Notes: a model not told the origin generated them from the sequence alone. A stretch of 64,000 nucleotides of DNA from Fuerstiella sp. (GCA_022447185.1 JAKVAY010000044.1:26963-90962); one strand, 5' to 3'. Shown: positions 9,195-20,199, numbered from the stretch's first letter. Translations and numbers: made by a program.

Positions 9195-9567
9195 CAGATG
9201 TCTCCCAGGGAGATTGTGATCCTCACTTCCAGTACACAAAGGAGTACAGGGAGTGAGTGCGAACAGGCTTATGGTCGGAGACGAGGCGGTGTTTGATCAG
9301 AATGTAAACTATCAGATACCTGCACCTTTCAGAGCGTCACCCCGATTTGTGGCCGAAAAGCAGAGGTATTCGAACTTGATTTGGTGCTGAACGGGTTACG
9401 AGGTTGTCAAATTTGTACCGGGACAAAGCCTGAAGTGACATCGAAAATTTCCATGCACACAGCCAACGGTTGTTTCACCTGTGCGAAGTTGCTCAATAAG
9501 GTGCACGGCGTTATTACTGCGGGTCCCAACTCTGTGCGGAACATCTTTACGCAAGTGACTCCATGTT
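9195..9567. other. Intergenic region
   Basis: About 370 bases between two minus-strand genes. I see no gene, RNA or terminator-like hairpin in it; it presumably holds the promoter for the sialidase-like gene. Confidence 0.4.
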
Positions 9568-10359
9568 TCAGACGTCAATCATCGCGACGACCCGGGCCGG
9601 CGCTGCGGATGCACCAACGATTTTTAGTGGAAATACGGCGACTTTAAATCCGGAACATGGCAGGGCATCCAGATTGGTAAGCTGTTCCATGTGACAATAT
9701 TCACGCTGCCGACCAATAAGGTGTGCCTCCCAAAACAGCTCTGAATTATTTGTTTCTCTGGCTTTGCGAATCAAATAGGGCAGCGGGAGATCCCAGCCCC
9801 ATTGATCGATGCCCATGACTCTGATGCCCTGATCGATCAGCCATCCTGTGGCTTCCGCCGACATCCCGGTGCCCTTCTGAAAAAAATCGGGTGTTCCCAT
9901 GTACTGGTCTCGACCGGTTTTGATCAGAACAATCATACCGGGCTGCAGATGAAGTTCTTGTTCGGTGAGATACTTTTGAATGTCGGTTGACGTAATTGCT
10001 TCGCAGTCGGCTTTGTGTTTCATGTCGACAACAATGCCATCTCCAAAGCACCATTCGAGCGGAACCTGGTCAATGGTTTTTGCAGGATTCCCATTGCAGG
10101 TGGGGCTGTAGTGCCAGGGTGCATCGATGTGTGTTGTGGAATGGACTCCCATCTTTTCGATGGTGTCATCAGCCCAGCCGATAAATCCACTGGGGAACAG
10201 GCGAAACGGCAACCCCAGCATTCTCAATAACCACCGTGCTTTACGATGCGGTTTATGCCGGATCTTGACCCTCATGAACGATGGATCACCGGCGTTGAAT
10301 TGGATCGGTTTTGAGAGGTCGATGATTTTCATAGCATTGGTGGCTGATTGCAAAGTCAT
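9568..10359 (-). CDS. Cyclase-family (kynurenine formamidase-like) metal hydrolase
   Basis: 263 residues. The family signature HSTTHIDAPWHY lies near residue 73, with the two metal-binding His and the Asp in HxxxHxD order (H..THID). Members hydrolyse amide or lactam bonds with a divalent metal; kynurenine formamidase is the best-known. No tryptophan-degradation genes are nearby, so the substrate is open. The gene begins 27 bases after the stop of zwf on the same strand and is probably co-transcribed with it. The ATG at 10359 is listed; another ATG nine codons in (MKIIDLSKP) is possible and neither has a strong ribosome site. Confidence 0.85.
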   Translation of the reverse strand: MTLQSATNAMKIIDLSKPIQFNAGDPSFMRVKIRHKPHRKARWLLRMLGLPFRLFPSGFIGWADDTIEKMGVHSTTHIDAPWHYSPTCNGNPAKTIDQVPLEWCFGDGIVVDMKHKADCEAITSTDIQKYLTEQELHLQPGMIVLIKTGRDQYMGTPDFFQKGTGMSAEATGWLIDQGIRVMGIDQWGWDLPLPYLIRKARETNNSELFWEAHLIGRQREYCHMEQLTNLDALPCSGFKVAVFPLKIVGASAAPARVVAMIDV

Positions 10360-10386
10360 AAGCCGGCGGGCGACGGGCCTCCCGTT

Positions 10387-11922
10387 TCATTCATCCAGAC
10401 GGGGTTCTCGCCATGCACGACCGTATTCTGAGACGAGTCGACTGGCAGCGGGCGGGCCCCATGTTCCGGCACTGTATAATTCCGGTGACGAGAGGCTCTC
10501 TTCCCAGGCCTGCAGCACAGGAGTTACGAACTTCCACGCCGCCAGCAATTCGTCACTACGTGTAAACAAAGTGGAATCGCCTCTCATGACGTCCAGCAGC
10601 AGTCGCTCATACGCTCCGGGCAGGTTTGCTGAAAAGTGGTCTTCGTAATCAAAGTCCATTACAACCGGCTCGACGTGATACTGCATTCCAGGTCGTTTTG
10701 TTGAGAATCGAAGGAAGATGGATTCCTGAGGCTGAATTCTCAGTACGAGCTGATTGGGCTGCGTCTCTACGATATCGCACAGGTCACCATCACATTCGAC
10801 GGTGCTGAACAGATTTAATGGTGGCTGTTTGAACTGGACGACAATTTCGGTGACGCGTTCCGGCAGGCGTTTGCCGGTTCTCAGGAAGAATGGGACACCT
10901 TCCCATCGCCAATTGTCAATCCCGACGTTCATTGCCACATATGTTTCGCGATTTGACGTTGGCGAGACTCGATCTTCTCTGCGATAGGCCGGTACGGGCT
11001 CCCCATCAATGAGGCCGGCCGAATACTGGCCTCGGACCACCCAGTGATTGATGGACGCAGGGGATCCCGGACGCAGGGCCTGGAGGATTTTCATTTTTTC
11101 ATCTCGAATCTGACGGGCCTCAAACAGAGCAGGAGGTTCCATTGTGACCAGACACAGTAGTTGCAACAGGTGGTTCTGCAGCACGTCGCGTACGGCTCCG
11201 GCGGTGTCGTAAAATGCGCCGCGTCCACGTTCCATTCCAATACTTTCAGCAACCGTAATCTGTATGTTGTCGACATGGTTGCGGTTCAGAAGCGGTTCAA
11301 AAATCGAATTGCCAAAACGGAACAGTAAGATGTTCTGGACCGTTTCCTTTCCCAGATAGTGGTCGATTCGATAAATCTGATCTTCGTGAAGCCAACGCGT
11401 CAGTGTGTGGTTCAGTTCTTTGGCAGACGCCAGGTCATGGCCGAAGGGCTTTTCCACTACGACTCGGAGACGCTCTTTGTGTTCCAGTGGAGGAATCAGT
11501 CCGGAGTGATGTAATCCGGACACGGCGTCGTCAAACAAAGAAGGAGTGGTTGCAAGATAGACGACGCGCGCCGAATTCTGTGGTGTTCTGTGTTGTGATT
11601 CCAGTTCAGCCACAGAATCTACAAGTCCTTCGTAGGCCGTCTGGTCGGACAGGTCGATCTGAACGTAATGCAGCAACTGTTCAAAACGCCTCCAGTCCTT
11701 TGATGTCTGTTGGTCCGCCGCATCGAGAACTGTTGCTCTGAGTTCCGTACGAAACTGGGCATCCGTTTTGTTCCGACGGGCCACACCGATGATCGGGCTG
11801 GTACGGACGTATCCCTGACGAAACAACTGAAACAGTGCCGGGACAAGTTTGCGGGCGGTGAGATCACCGGAAGCTCCGAAGATAAGAATGGTGGATTCAC
11901 CGGTGGTTGTCGGTGCGGACAT
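10387..11922 (-). CDS. zwf: Glucose-6-phosphate 1-dehydrogenase
   Basis: 511 residues, normal for the family. It oxidises glucose 6-phosphate to 6-phosphogluconolactone with NADP+, opening the oxidative pentose phosphate pathway in the cytoplasm. The nucleotide motif GASGDLTARKL starts at residue 16, EKPFG is at 157-161, and the substrate/active-site signature RIDHYLGKE with its His is at 185-193. All are intact. The start at MSAPTTTGES is chosen because it sits directly before the Rossmann strand; the frame stays open 17 codons further up. It is followed after 27 bases by the cyclase-family gene, and no 6-phosphogluconolactonase or gnd gene is adjacent. Confidence 0.97.
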   Translation of the reverse strand: MSAPTTTGESTILIFGASGDLTARKLVPALFQLFRQGYVRTSPIIGVARRNKTDAQFRTELRATVLDAADQQTSKDWRRFEQLLHYVQIDLSDQTAYEGLVDSVAELESQHRTPQNSARVVYLATTPSLFDDAVSGLHHSGLIPPLEHKERLRVVVEKPFGHDLASAKELNHTLTRWLHEDQIYRIDHYLGKETVQNILLFRFGNSIFEPLLNRNHVDNIQITVAESIGMERGRGAFYDTAGAVRDVLQNHLLQLLCLVTMEPPALFEARQIRDEKMKILQALRPGSPASINHWVVRGQYSAGLIDGEPVPAYRREDRVSPTSNRETYVAMNVGIDNWRWEGVPFFLRTGKRLPERVTEIVVQFKQPPLNLFSTVECDGDLCDIVETQPNQLVLRIQPQESIFLRFSTKRPGMQYHVEPVVMDFDYEDHFSANLPGAYERLLLDVMRGDSTLFTRSDELLAAWKFVTPVLQAWEESLSSPELYSAGTWGPPAASRLVSEYGRAWREPRLDE

Positions 11923-12092
11923 GGACCAGATTTTCGCGAGAAGGGGCCGGACAGAGAAGGACGGCAGAGTCACGACGGAAAAGTGTAGCGGATTGGCTGC
12001 GATCGGTTGCTGATAAACAGCCGTGGAACGTCCTGAGCCGTCACCGACCGCAGACCAACAGAAGAATTGGCCACAGATTGCAGCGGCTCGAC

Positions 12093-15000
12093 TTATTCGG
12101 AGTAATTCACGCGGATTATTGACTGATCTGTGGTGATGGTCAGTTCTCGCTGTGTTGAATCATGAAGAACCTGCAACGGACGTGCGGCATACCGTTGCTG
12201 CTTCCGAGCAACAATTTTACCTGTGAATGCGTCCAGAACCTTGATGTCCAGTGATGTGTGCCGGCGTCCATCCCGGAATATGAACTGCCTTCGGGCATTT
12301 GTGTAATTTGTTGACCAAATAACCAGGAATGGACAGGGATCACCAAAGACCGGAGGAATGACAAGCGAATTTCGACTCTGCCGCCAAAGTTCATCGCCGG
12401 TGCTGGGGTCGATGCAAATCAGAACGCCCTGCCCGGCAATCGCCTCACCGAACACCGTATCCGGCACATATGGAGACCGCCAGTTTCTGACCGACAGCGC
12501 GGCATAGATCAAGCCGGCTCGTCGGACAACGCGGGGTGCTGTCAGAGTATGTTCCACAGCGCTGAGATGGTCGGAGACGTCGATGCGAGTTTCAATTTTT
12601 CCGGAGGCCGGATCAAGAATAATGAATTCCGAGTCAGCTGTGACCACGAGTGCTCTTCCTCGTCCAAACTCTTCACCTGAATGGAAGTCTGCGATCCGTT
12701 GATCATTCAGATCGACAGGGACTTGACTGCCAGTGACCAGATGAGTGATTTCCAGATAACCGGCTGCCGTTTTTGTGAGCAGGTATTCGTCAATGACTCG
12801 CGAGAGCTGTCCGGTACGACGCGAACCTTCTCTCACAACTGCTCCGTCGGCAGCTCGCAGCACCACGTAACCTGTGCCCAAAGACGACAGCAGAATGATA
12901 TGTTTGTCGGAACAGTAGACTCCCAGAAACTGGCCCTCCAGATGATGAAGTTCATGACTCTGTTTCCAGTCATGCGACCAGAGCAGCTTCCCTGTCAACG
13001 GATGCAGGCTCTGTACCCCGTGGTTTGTCGATACAATCAGCTGACGAGAAGTGATCGCGATCACCAGCCCTTTGGCATCGTTGTCATGTGGGCGGGTCCA
13101 AAGTGGCGTGAGTGGGGCATCGTCCAGCAGAGAAATCACACCAATACGTCGTTTGGGGGCCACGATCACGAGTCCTGGACTGTTCCAGTTTCCCTGATAA
13201 CTGACCGTGGCGGGAAACCGGACTCGCGACAGAGATTCCCAGGCGGTTTCAATACCACGGCCAAGATCAATGAATCCAACATGAGGGGAGACTCCGACAT
13301 TGCTGCGGAGTTGTGACGGAACGAACGTAATGAACAAGGATTGAGTCCACGGTGGTACCGTAGCGGCCGGCGCTCGAAGCCGGAATTTCTGGTAGCTCTC
13401 CGCAATGTCACCCAGTCGAAAACCAATTGTATTTGACGACTCGACATGAACTTCGGACTTAACGGCTGTCACCGGTGTTGTGTGCCGCATCCCCGGAGCA
13501 AGTGCCGAGTCCCGCACTGTGTTCAGCAATTTGTCTCGCTGGACGGCGTCTGGAGAGCTTGAGACGACTTTCATATTGAGTAAGAGTAGTTCAGCTCTGT
13601 TGAGTTGACTGTCCTGAATCAAGTTCTCCGCAGTCGCAAACTGAGCATCCAGTGGGCCCAACTGTTCCGGACGGAGAATCAAATCATCCATGCTGGCACC
13701 CGTGTCTGTGTCCTTTGTGCCTGTCTTCAGTGTCCGGACAGCGGTTTTGAGTGGCATTTTCCACCCGGGAATGAGTTCGATAAGCTGATCCGGTGTTTTG
13801 CTCAGTCGGTCAGACAGAATGGTGTCATTACCGGGGACATCTGGCATGAGTAATGAATACTTGAGCGACTGATCGTGTGAGAGTACGCTGGAACTGACGA
13901 CGGCGGCGCTGGCATCCACCGAGTGAACTGCTGACCAGTCCGGATTTGGCGTAAGCAGACGCAGGTCACTCAGTCGATGTGTTGCCAGACAGTCAAGAGC
14001 CTTTTCGACGCTGAGTTGTGTTAAATCGACTGGTTCATGGTGCCATTCCCACGCACGGGCGCTCCACGCTGACGTTTCCACGATTCCGGTCAGGTCACTA
14101 ACAAATCCGGGACCGTTCTGAGAAATGCTCACTTCCTGGGTGCGGATGACGGACCCGTCGGTTCCGTCAATTGTCAACAGTCGGCCGCTGTTCAGCGCTA
14201 CGTAAACAGCCCATTCATCACTGCAGATCCGGCCATCATGATTTCCTAAAGGACGTACCCACGACTGTGAGCCATCCGCGACATTGATTGCCCTGCAATG
14301 CCCGTATCCTGCCGTAATCAGCCGGGAATCGATCAACCCGATACACGTCAAATCCTGTTGCCCGGCAGCAGTTCCGGTTTGGACGCCCCGTGAAGTCGAC
14401 CACTGAATTTGTCCGGTCCGGGTATCGAGACAGGAGATCCCGCGAGAGCCGCGTCGGGTGCAGATGATACCGGCGGGTGACAATATCATCCAGAGGCCGC
14501 CAAATTCACTTCCAGCTGCTGCCTGAGGGACAATTCGATTGTCTGGGTGGGGTGCGCGCCAGGAGTCCTGCATTTCGGTGTTCGAATCTTCTTCGAACAG
14601 GATACTCTGAATCCATTCAATACGACCGTCGATCGGACTGCACGCGGCGATCAGGCCGTTGCCAAACAGACAAATGACGTTGTCATTTGTAATACCCCCA
14701 ACGACAGCAGAAGTTTGTTGGTCATCATCAGAACCTGCACCCAGCCACGTCAAGGGCTGCTGCCAGTTCAGCGTTCCGTGAGCGGCGGACAGACAGTTCA
14801 GCCACGTGGTTCCGTCATAGCGAGTGGTCACATAAAGGCGTTCGGCGAAGGCTCGTGGTGCGCTCAGAAAGAGATGTCCGGCCAGACGGGAGTCGGCGGA
14901 GACAGACACATCAGTTTCCGGCTGCAGATCAGCGCTCTGTAAACGACCATGGACATTTTCGAAGGCATACTGAAAATTTTCGGTAGGCTGTGCAGTTTGC

Positions 15001-16166
15001 CGTTTGGAGATTGTCAGTTGTGATGGTTCCGTTGTCAGCTGCCACAATACAACGGGGAACGGGCCGGTTCGGACGGCCACAATGTTTGTTGCCCCGGGTT
15101 CCAGCACGAGAGGAGAGCGAATTCCATGAGGGGACGGAATGGGAGCCGATCGTTGCCCGTCAACGAAGTAGATGAATTCGTCGGTCACCTCGAGTCGCTG
15201 AAGAGGCTCAACCGTGATCTCGAATATCGAATCTGTGGTGGAGTCTTCAGTCCTGCGTGGTACAACAACGGATGCAAATGGAAGAAACCATTGTTGTTCT
15301 CCGGAACAACGATCCAAACAGGCAATTCCGGCGGGAGTACGCAATACCACGGTGTCACCGTTTAAAACCGGATGTTGCCAGCCGGTCCTGTGATTAAACT
15401 GACTACCGGTTCGACGTTTGGGCAGCGAGTCGGGCCCCTGAGGATGGTTCCATGCGTTGTCATTCCAGTACCAAACCGGTTTGGAATGCAACGAACGCCG
15501 GATGTTCGCTGGTAGTTGTTTTGTTGCAATTCGGTATGAATTCGATTCACGTTCAACGGCAGCATTGAGCCTGTGAATGAATGTCGTCCGGGACCCGTTC
15601 AGAATTGATAAGGGCAGTAACTCTCGCAGTTGCTTCATCGCCAGTTGTGCCGCACCAATTTCCTGGGTATTGAGTGCCAGAATGATTTCGGTGATCAGTG
15701 CGTCTGCCGCAACGGAACTGCTGGGAAATTTAGTGGCGACCCGGGACAGAGCGCTTCGACTTTCGGACTGCAGCGCTTTTGTCAGTTCGATATTACCATG
15801 CCCCTGACAGAATTGGTTCCAGCGTCGCCGTTCGGATAATGGAAGGCTCGAGAGCGTTTGTAGCGCTGCAGAACGTGTTCCCATAACGGAATTGCTGTCT
15901 GAAACGATATGGCTGCTGTCGTACGGCGGTCGGAACAGTTCGAGCAGAATGTCGAATGCGGCGGTGTAATTATGGTTGGTAATCGACTCTTGAGCTGCTG
16001 CGAGCAATCGGTGCTGAGACCGTGACTGAAAGACAGAATCATCCAGAGCGGACAAATCAAAGTTCAGAGGGGTGATTGGTTCGGTCTTCTTGTCAGCCAG
16101 ACAATTCGTCGCAACTATCGCCCATGCCATCAGAATTGCTGAACCAATACGCACGTAAGTCCTCAT
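12093..16166 (-). CDS. Large secreted PQQ-type beta-propeller protein
   Basis: About 1357 residues. A signal peptide (MRTYVRIGSAILMAWAIVATNCLA) is followed by a helical region with TPR-like character (residues ~30-190), then a long series of PQQ/BamB-like blades. Recognisable blade ends include GIACLDRCSGEQQWFLPF, GTLNWQQPLTWLG, SCLDTRTGQIQWSTSRGV, LHPLTGKLLWSHDWKQ and CIDPSTGDELWRQSR. The number of units suggests at least two propellers. Some such proteins bind a quinone cofactor; others, like BamB, are scaffolds; nothing here decides. AGGA precedes the chosen ATG. The protein probably acts in the periplasm. Confidence 0.85.
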   Translation of the reverse strand: MRTYVRIGSAILMAWAIVATNCLADKKTEPITPLNFDLSALDDSVFQSRSQHRLLAAAQESITNHNYTAAFDILLELFRPPYDSSHIVSDSNSVMGTRSAALQTLSSLPLSERRRWNQFCQGHGNIELTKALQSESRSALSRVATKFPSSSVAADALITEIILALNTQEIGAAQLAMKQLRELLPLSILNGSRTTFIHRLNAAVERESNSYRIATKQLPANIRRSLHSKPVWYWNDNAWNHPQGPDSLPKRRTGSQFNHRTGWQHPVLNGDTVVLRTPAGIACLDRCSGEQQWFLPFASVVVPRRTEDSTTDSIFEITVEPLQRLEVTDEFIYFVDGQRSAPIPSPHGIRSPLVLEPGATNIVAVRTGPFPVVLWQLTTEPSQLTISKRQTAQPTENFQYAFENVHGRLQSADLQPETDVSVSADSRLAGHLFLSAPRAFAERLYVTTRYDGTTWLNCLSAAHGTLNWQQPLTWLGAGSDDDQQTSAVVGGITNDNVICLFGNGLIAACSPIDGRIEWIQSILFEEDSNTEMQDSWRAPHPDNRIVPQAAAGSEFGGLWMILSPAGIICTRRGSRGISCLDTRTGQIQWSTSRGVQTGTAAGQQDLTCIGLIDSRLITAGYGHCRAINVADGSQSWVRPLGNHDGRICSDEWAVYVALNSGRLLTIDGTDGSVIRTQEVSISQNGPGFVSDLTGIVETSAWSARAWEWHHEPVDLTQLSVEKALDCLATHRLSDLRLLTPNPDWSAVHSVDASAAVVSSSVLSHDQSLKYSLLMPDVPGNDTILSDRLSKTPDQLIELIPGWKMPLKTAVRTLKTGTKDTDTGASMDDLILRPEQLGPLDAQFATAENLIQDSQLNRAELLLLNMKVVSSSPDAVQRDKLLNTVRDSALAPGMRHTTPVTAVKSEVHVESSNTIGFRLGDIAESYQKFRLRAPAATVPPWTQSLFITFVPSQLRSNVGVSPHVGFIDLGRGIETAWESLSRVRFPATVSYQGNWNSPGLVIVAPKRRIGVISLLDDAPLTPLWTRPHDNDAKGLVIAITSRQLIVSTNHGVQSLHPLTGKLLWSHDWKQSHELHHLEGQFLGVYCSDKHIILLSSLGTGYVVLRAADGAVVREGSRRTGQLSRVIDEYLLTKTAAGYLEITHLVTGSQVPVDLNDQRIADFHSGEEFGRGRALVVTADSEFIILDPASGKIETRIDVSDHLSAVEHTLTAPRVVRRAGLIYAALSVRNWRSPYVPDTVFGEAIAGQGVLICIDPSTGDELWRQSRNSLVIPPVFGDPCPFLVIWSTNYTNARRQFIFRDGRRHTSLDIKVLDAFTGKIVARKQQRYAARPLQVLHDSTQRELTITTDQSIIRVNYSE

Positions 16167-16582
16167 TGGCGTTGTCCTGCATTCTGACCAGACTTCGGAC
16201 ATCTGGGTGGAGTGGGAGTTTGAGAGTAACATTGACGGTTGTAATTCAGGATTCTATCCGGTCTTTGGGGGACGCTTTTCGCCAGAGATCTGTTTTCATT
16301 CTGTGTCAATGATTTGTTTCGCCGTCTGAAACAGAGATATCCTAGACCAGCAGTGTTTGCCCGGTGTAGCGACCGCCGGCGCGTCGGATTGACGGCTGGT
16401 GACCTGTGTCTGGGTCATTTTGCACGACTGGTGGGTCTGACTGCAAGATCCTCCTGGTGGCGGTGGTAGAGCAATTGGAGTGCCGGGGACGCTTTGCTGA
16501 CGCTGTCGGATAGCTACACTGGCCTCGTTGTAGAGAAAAACGTGTTCAGTCGCAGAGCCAGTACAGGAACAGGGAGAATCAT
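16167..16582. other. Divergent intergenic region
   Basis: About 415 bases between the minus-strand propeller gene and the plus-strand dehydrogenase, so it should hold two promoters. TTGACG at 16245 followed by TATCCG about 17 bases later is a weak promoter candidate on the plus strand. No gene or structured RNA is visible. Confidence 0.4.
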
Positions 16583-17497
16583 ATGACGGCCACAATCAGT
16601 CCGGAAACAACACGCATCGGCTGGATTGGAACCGGTGTGATGGGAGCCAGTATGTGCGGACATCTGATTAAAGCCGGATTTCGTGCAACAGTTACCAGTC
16701 GCACGAAATCGAAGGCGGAGGGCGTGCTCAGTCAAGGTGCTGAATGGGCCAACTCTCCTCGTGAGGTAGCAGAAAAATCAGACGTGGTGTTTTCTATTGT
16801 CGGATTTCCGTCTGATGTACGCCAGGTTCTGCTTGGAGACGACGGAGCGCTCTCGGGGGCAGTCTCCGGGAGTATCCTCGTGGATATGACAACGAGTCAG
16901 CCGTCGCTGGCCCGTGAAATCTATGCGGCGGCGAAAGAACGCAATGTGACTTCGGTGGATGCTCCGGTGTCCGGTGGAGATGTTGGCGCCAGGAACGGAA
17001 CTTTGTCCATTATGATTGGCGGAGACGACGATGTCGTGGCCGCGCTTCAGCCGTGCTGGGATGCGATGGGCAAAACAATCGTGCATCAGGGACCTGCGGG
17101 TGCCGGACAGGACACCAAGATGGTGAACCAGATCTTGATTGCCACAAACATGATTGGTGTTTGCGAGGCGTTGTTGTACGGATGGCGCGCGGGCCTGGAC
17201 CTGGAGACCGTTCTTAAGTCCGTTGGCAGTGGGGCGGCCGGCAGTTGGTCCCTGACGAACCTGGGTCCGCGAATCATTGAAAACAACTTCGACCCCGGAT
17301 TTTTCGTGGAGCACTTCATCAAAGATATGGGAATCGCACTGGACGAATGTCATCGGTTGGGTCTGTCGCTGCCCGGTCTGGCACTGGGCCATCAGTTGTA
17401 TCAGGCGGTGAAGGCGCAGGGGTATGGGCGTGAGGGAACGCATGCACTCGCGCTGGCACTGGGGCAATTGTCGGGAATCGACTGGAAGCAGCGTTGA
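16583..17497 (+). CDS. Beta-hydroxyacid dehydrogenase (3-hydroxyisobutyrate dehydrogenase family)
   Basis: 304 residues. The N-terminal Rossmann motif is GTGVMGASM (about 17-25). The family substrate-binding signature [16 protein letters not shown] lies near 131-146 and the catalytic Lys is in [11 protein letters not shown] near 177. All signature residues are present, so the enzyme should be active in NAD(P)-dependent oxidation or reduction of a small beta-hydroxyacid such as 3-hydroxyisobutyrate, tartronate semialdehyde or a relative. Which one cannot be decided from sequence. It is followed 227 bases later by dapA. Confidence 0.92.
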   Translation: MTATISPETTRIGWIGTGVMGASMCGHLIKAGFRATVTSRTKSKAEGVLSQGAEWANSPREVAEKSDVVFSIVGFPSDVRQVLLGDDGALSGAVSGSILVDMTTSQPSLAREIYAAAKERNVTSVDAPVSGGDVGARNGTLSIMIGGDDDVVAALQPCWDAMGKTIVHQGPAGAGQDTKMVNQILIATNMIGVCEALLYGWRAGLDLETVLKSVGSGAAGSWSLTNLGPRIIENNFDPGFFVEHFIKDMGIALDECHRLGLSLPGLALGHQLYQAVKAQGYGREGTHALALALGQLSGIDWKQR

Positions 17498-17724
17498 ATT
17501 GTCAGAGCTGACGGTAATTCATAGGCTTCGCTTCTGTGATTACAGGCTGCAGCGGTCAGGGATTTGTGGCGTTCATGTCAACAATCACTGCCGATTCGCG
17601 GTGTTGACGGCTGTGAATTTGACTTGCAGCTGTCTCTGTTCATTTCGGGAATTGTCAGGTCAGGTTGTTACGAAGTAGTTACGACAGTTGTGCATTCCGT
17701 GTTCACAAACGATTCAGGTGTGTT

Positions 17725-18624
17725 ATGTCGCGTCGAGGTGATTGGTTTTCAGGTGTGACCGTGGCCGTTGTGACGCCAATGAATGCGGACGGATCGCTGA
17801 ACGAAGCAATGCTGAGGGACCTTGTTGACTTTCATGTGGATGCAGGTACCGACTGTATTGCCCCGGTGGGCACTACGGGTGAAAGTCCAACGTTGTCGCA
17901 CGACGAACACGAACGTGTGATCCGTGTTGTATGTGACCAGGCCGCGGGTCGAATCCGCGTCATGGCGGGGACAGGATCCAACAGTACGGCTGAGGCAGTT
18001 CGACTGACACGTGCTGCCAAAGATGCCGGTGTGGACGGGTCCCTTCAGGTCGCGCCATATTACAATAAACCCACGCAGGACGGTTTTTTTGAACACTATC
18101 GAACGATTGCTGAAGCTGTTGATCTTCCGTTGGTTGTATACAACATCCCAGGTCGTACAGCGAAAAACATTGAAGCGGAAACGATATGCCGAATTGCCGA
18201 CGCTTGTCCGCGCGTTGTGGCGGTTAAGGAGTCAACCGGCAACATGGACCAGGCGTCACAAATTTTGTCGGGATCAGACCTGACATTGCTGTCGGGTGAT
18301 GACAGTCTGACTCTTCCGCTTCTGGCGCTGGGGGCCAGTGGCGTTGTGTCAGTGGCTGCCAATGTGGTGCCGGTCGACGTCAAAGAGATGGTCAGTTGCT
18401 GGAATCGGGGTGACGTGTCGAAAGCTCAGGAATGGCATCAAAGGTTGTTTCCGCTTTGCCGGGACATGCTTGGTCTGTCGACCAATCCGATCCCCGTGAA
18501 GGCCGCAATGAAGCTGACGGGACGAGACTGTGGGGGAGTTCGTCTGCCTCTGTATCAGCTCAGTGAGGATCAGAATGAATTGTTACGGAACACGCTGACG
18601 GAATATGGACTGCAACTGGGTTAG
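17725..18624 (+). CDS. dapA: 4-hydroxy-tetrahydrodipicolinate synthase
   Basis: 299 residues, normal length. It condenses pyruvate with aspartate semialdehyde, the first committed step to diaminopimelate and lysine. Signature residues are GTTGESP at 49-55 (the paired Thr of the active site), Y139 and R144 in YNIPGRT, and the Schiff-base Lys K168 in AVKES. The complete set supports DapA, although related pyruvate-dependent aldolases (N-acetylneuraminate lyase, KDG aldolase) share the fold. The ATG at 17725 is chosen because the upstream in-frame extension is not conserved. Confidence 0.88.
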   Translation: MSRRGDWFSGVTVAVVTPMNADGSLNEAMLRDLVDFHVDAGTDCIAPVGTTGESPTLSHDEHERVIRVVCDQAAGRIRVMAGTGSNSTAEAVRLTRAAKDAGVDGSLQVAPYYNKPTQDGFFEHYRTIAEAVDLPLVVYNIPGRTAKNIEAETICRIADACPRVVAVKESTGNMDQASQILSGSDLTLLSGDDSLTLPLLALGASGVVSVAANVVPVDVKEMVSCWNRGDVSKAQEWHQRLFPLCRDMLGLSTNPIPVKAAMKLTGRDCGGVRLPLYQLSEDQNELLRNTLTEYGLQLG

Positions 18625-18636
18625 AGTTTTATGAAA

Positions 18637-18661
18637 AACAATCGCATGGTGTGCGATTGTT
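18637..18661 (-). terminator. Ten-base-pair hairpin after dapA
   Basis: AACAATCGCA at 18637-18646 is exactly complementary to TGCGATTGTT at 18652-18661, leaving a five-base loop. On the plus strand it follows the dapA stop by 12 bases but lacks a T run after it. Read on the minus strand, the stem is followed by TTTTTCAT, as an intrinsic terminator would be, although no minus-strand gene is close. It may terminate dapA in either fashion or stop antisense transcription. Confidence 0.5.
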
Positions 18662-18809
18662 GGAGAGTGACCAGTGAAAGTCGCGGTTTGCCGTGACATG
18701 GTTGCGTAATATCGGTCAAGGGTATTGCCCTTGTCAGGAAGAAGCGGCAGTTGATTCGTTGCCAATGGAAAATACGAAACGCCGGCGATATCAGGGGGCA
18801 GACAGTACA

Positions 18810-20165
18810 ATGATTCAGCATGATGTGGTGATTTTAGGCGGTGGACCGGCCGGCAGTACAGCGGCCACGTTGCTGGCAGCACGCGGACTGGATGTGGTGG
18901 TCCTGGAAAAAGCCCATTTTCCTCGGTTCCATATCGGTGAGTCGCTGCTGCCGGGAACCGTTGCAATATTTGAACGTTTGGGCATTCACGAACAAATCCG
19001 TGACGCATTCATTCATAAACCTGGTGGTAAGTGGCTATATGGTTCCAAAGAGGTCACCGGAGATTTTTCGAAATCCGATCGCAACGCCAGTTTCAAGGGG
19101 ACCCCGTACTCGTATCTGGTAGAACGTTCTGTCTTCGACGAAATCCTGATCAGGCGGTCAATGGACGTTGGAGCCGATGTTCGCTTTGGGGTTGAAGTAC
19201 GGAACACGATCATTCGAGCCGGACGCGTCGTGGGCGTTCAGGGTACTGACGAAGAAGGTCAGCCGTTTGAAATATTTGGTCGACTGGTCATTGATGCTAC
19301 GGGATTGCGTGCGTTTGTTTCTGCCAGCATGGGGAAACGGAAAATCACACAGCCCCAGCGAATGGGCATTTACGCTCAGTACCTCGCTTCGCCTGGACGC
19401 GAAGATATCGAAGCCGGTTGGTTCACCGGACAAATGTTTTATGACGGATGGACCTGGCTGCTGAAACTGCCGCGGAACCGTTACTCAGTTGGAGCCGTGC
19501 TCACCGTGGATCGCTTCCGAAAGTCGGGGAGGTCGCCTGCCGAGTTGCTCGAACACCTGGTGGCAGAAAACGAACTGCTGACAACCGGAATGGGAGACGG
19601 TCACGAGAGGATTTCGGACGTGATGGTTACGGGCAACATGGGAAGCACATCCGGCCGATTATGTGGCGAGGGGTGGGTCGCTGTCGGGGACGCGGCCTTT
19701 TTCATTGATCCGTGTTACTCTTCCGGTGTCCACCTTGCGATGAAATCCGGTGAAGCGGTTGCAGATCTTGTGTCTGATGCTCCCACGGACATTCCCGTTC
19801 CGGCATCGCTGTTTGAACAGTACGAAGCGGATATGCGCCGGCATGAAAGATCCGTGCACCGGATGGTGGACGCATTTTATCTGGCCAGTCGCTACACATC
19901 TGTGCAGAAAATGGTCACGACATTTCAAGGAGGATGGTTCTCTCGAAAATTTGTGACATTTGTCGGAGGAGATTTCAACGCCAATTCAGCGTTTATCTCG
20001 CGTGTGCGGTTCTATTCAGAGACTGTGGGCAGCATTTTCGGAAATGACAGCAGTCGTGATCCGTCCAACCATCCGAATTATCTGCATCGTAATGAGGGTG
20101 AATCCGACATCCAGTCAGCCGATTCAGTTGCAGATCAGGTTATAATTGAAGAAGCTCTAACGTGA
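18810..20165 (+). CDS. FAD-dependent oxidoreductase, halogenase/geranylgeranyl-reductase-like
   Basis: 451 residues from the chosen ATG. The FAD motif GGGPAGSTAA is near residue 10, followed by the group signature FPRFHIGESLLP near 42-53. GDAAFFIDPCYSSGVH near 300 is the second FAD motif. WTWLLKLP resembles the WxWxIP motif of flavin-dependent halogenases but has Leu for Ile. The protein therefore belongs to the large halogenase-like/geranylgeranyl reductase-like flavoprotein family; whether it halogenates, hydroxylates or reduces is not clear. A small membrane protein follows 34 bases later. No flavin reductase is adjacent. Confidence 0.88.
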   Translation: MIQHDVVILGGGPAGSTAATLLAARGLDVVVLEKAHFPRFHIGESLLPGTVAIFERLGIHEQIRDAFIHKPGGKWLYGSKEVTGDFSKSDRNASFKGTPYSYLVERSVFDEILIRRSMDVGADVRFGVEVRNTIIRAGRVVGVQGTDEEGQPFEIFGRLVIDATGLRAFVSASMGKRKITQPQRMGIYAQYLASPGREDIEAGWFTGQMFYDGWTWLLKLPRNRYSVGAVLTVDRFRKSGRSPAELLEHLVAENELLTTGMGDGHERISDVMVTGNMGSTSGRLCGEGWVAVGDAAFFIDPCYSSGVHLAMKSGEAVADLVSDAPTDIPVPASLFEQYEADMRRHERSVHRMVDAFYLASRYTSVQKMVTTFQGGWFSRKFVTFVGGDFNANSAFISRVRFYSETVGSIFGNDSSRDPSNHPNYLHRNEGESDIQSADSVADQVIIEEALT

Positions 20166-20199
20166 TATTCGTCCATCAAATTCCAGGAAGACACTAATC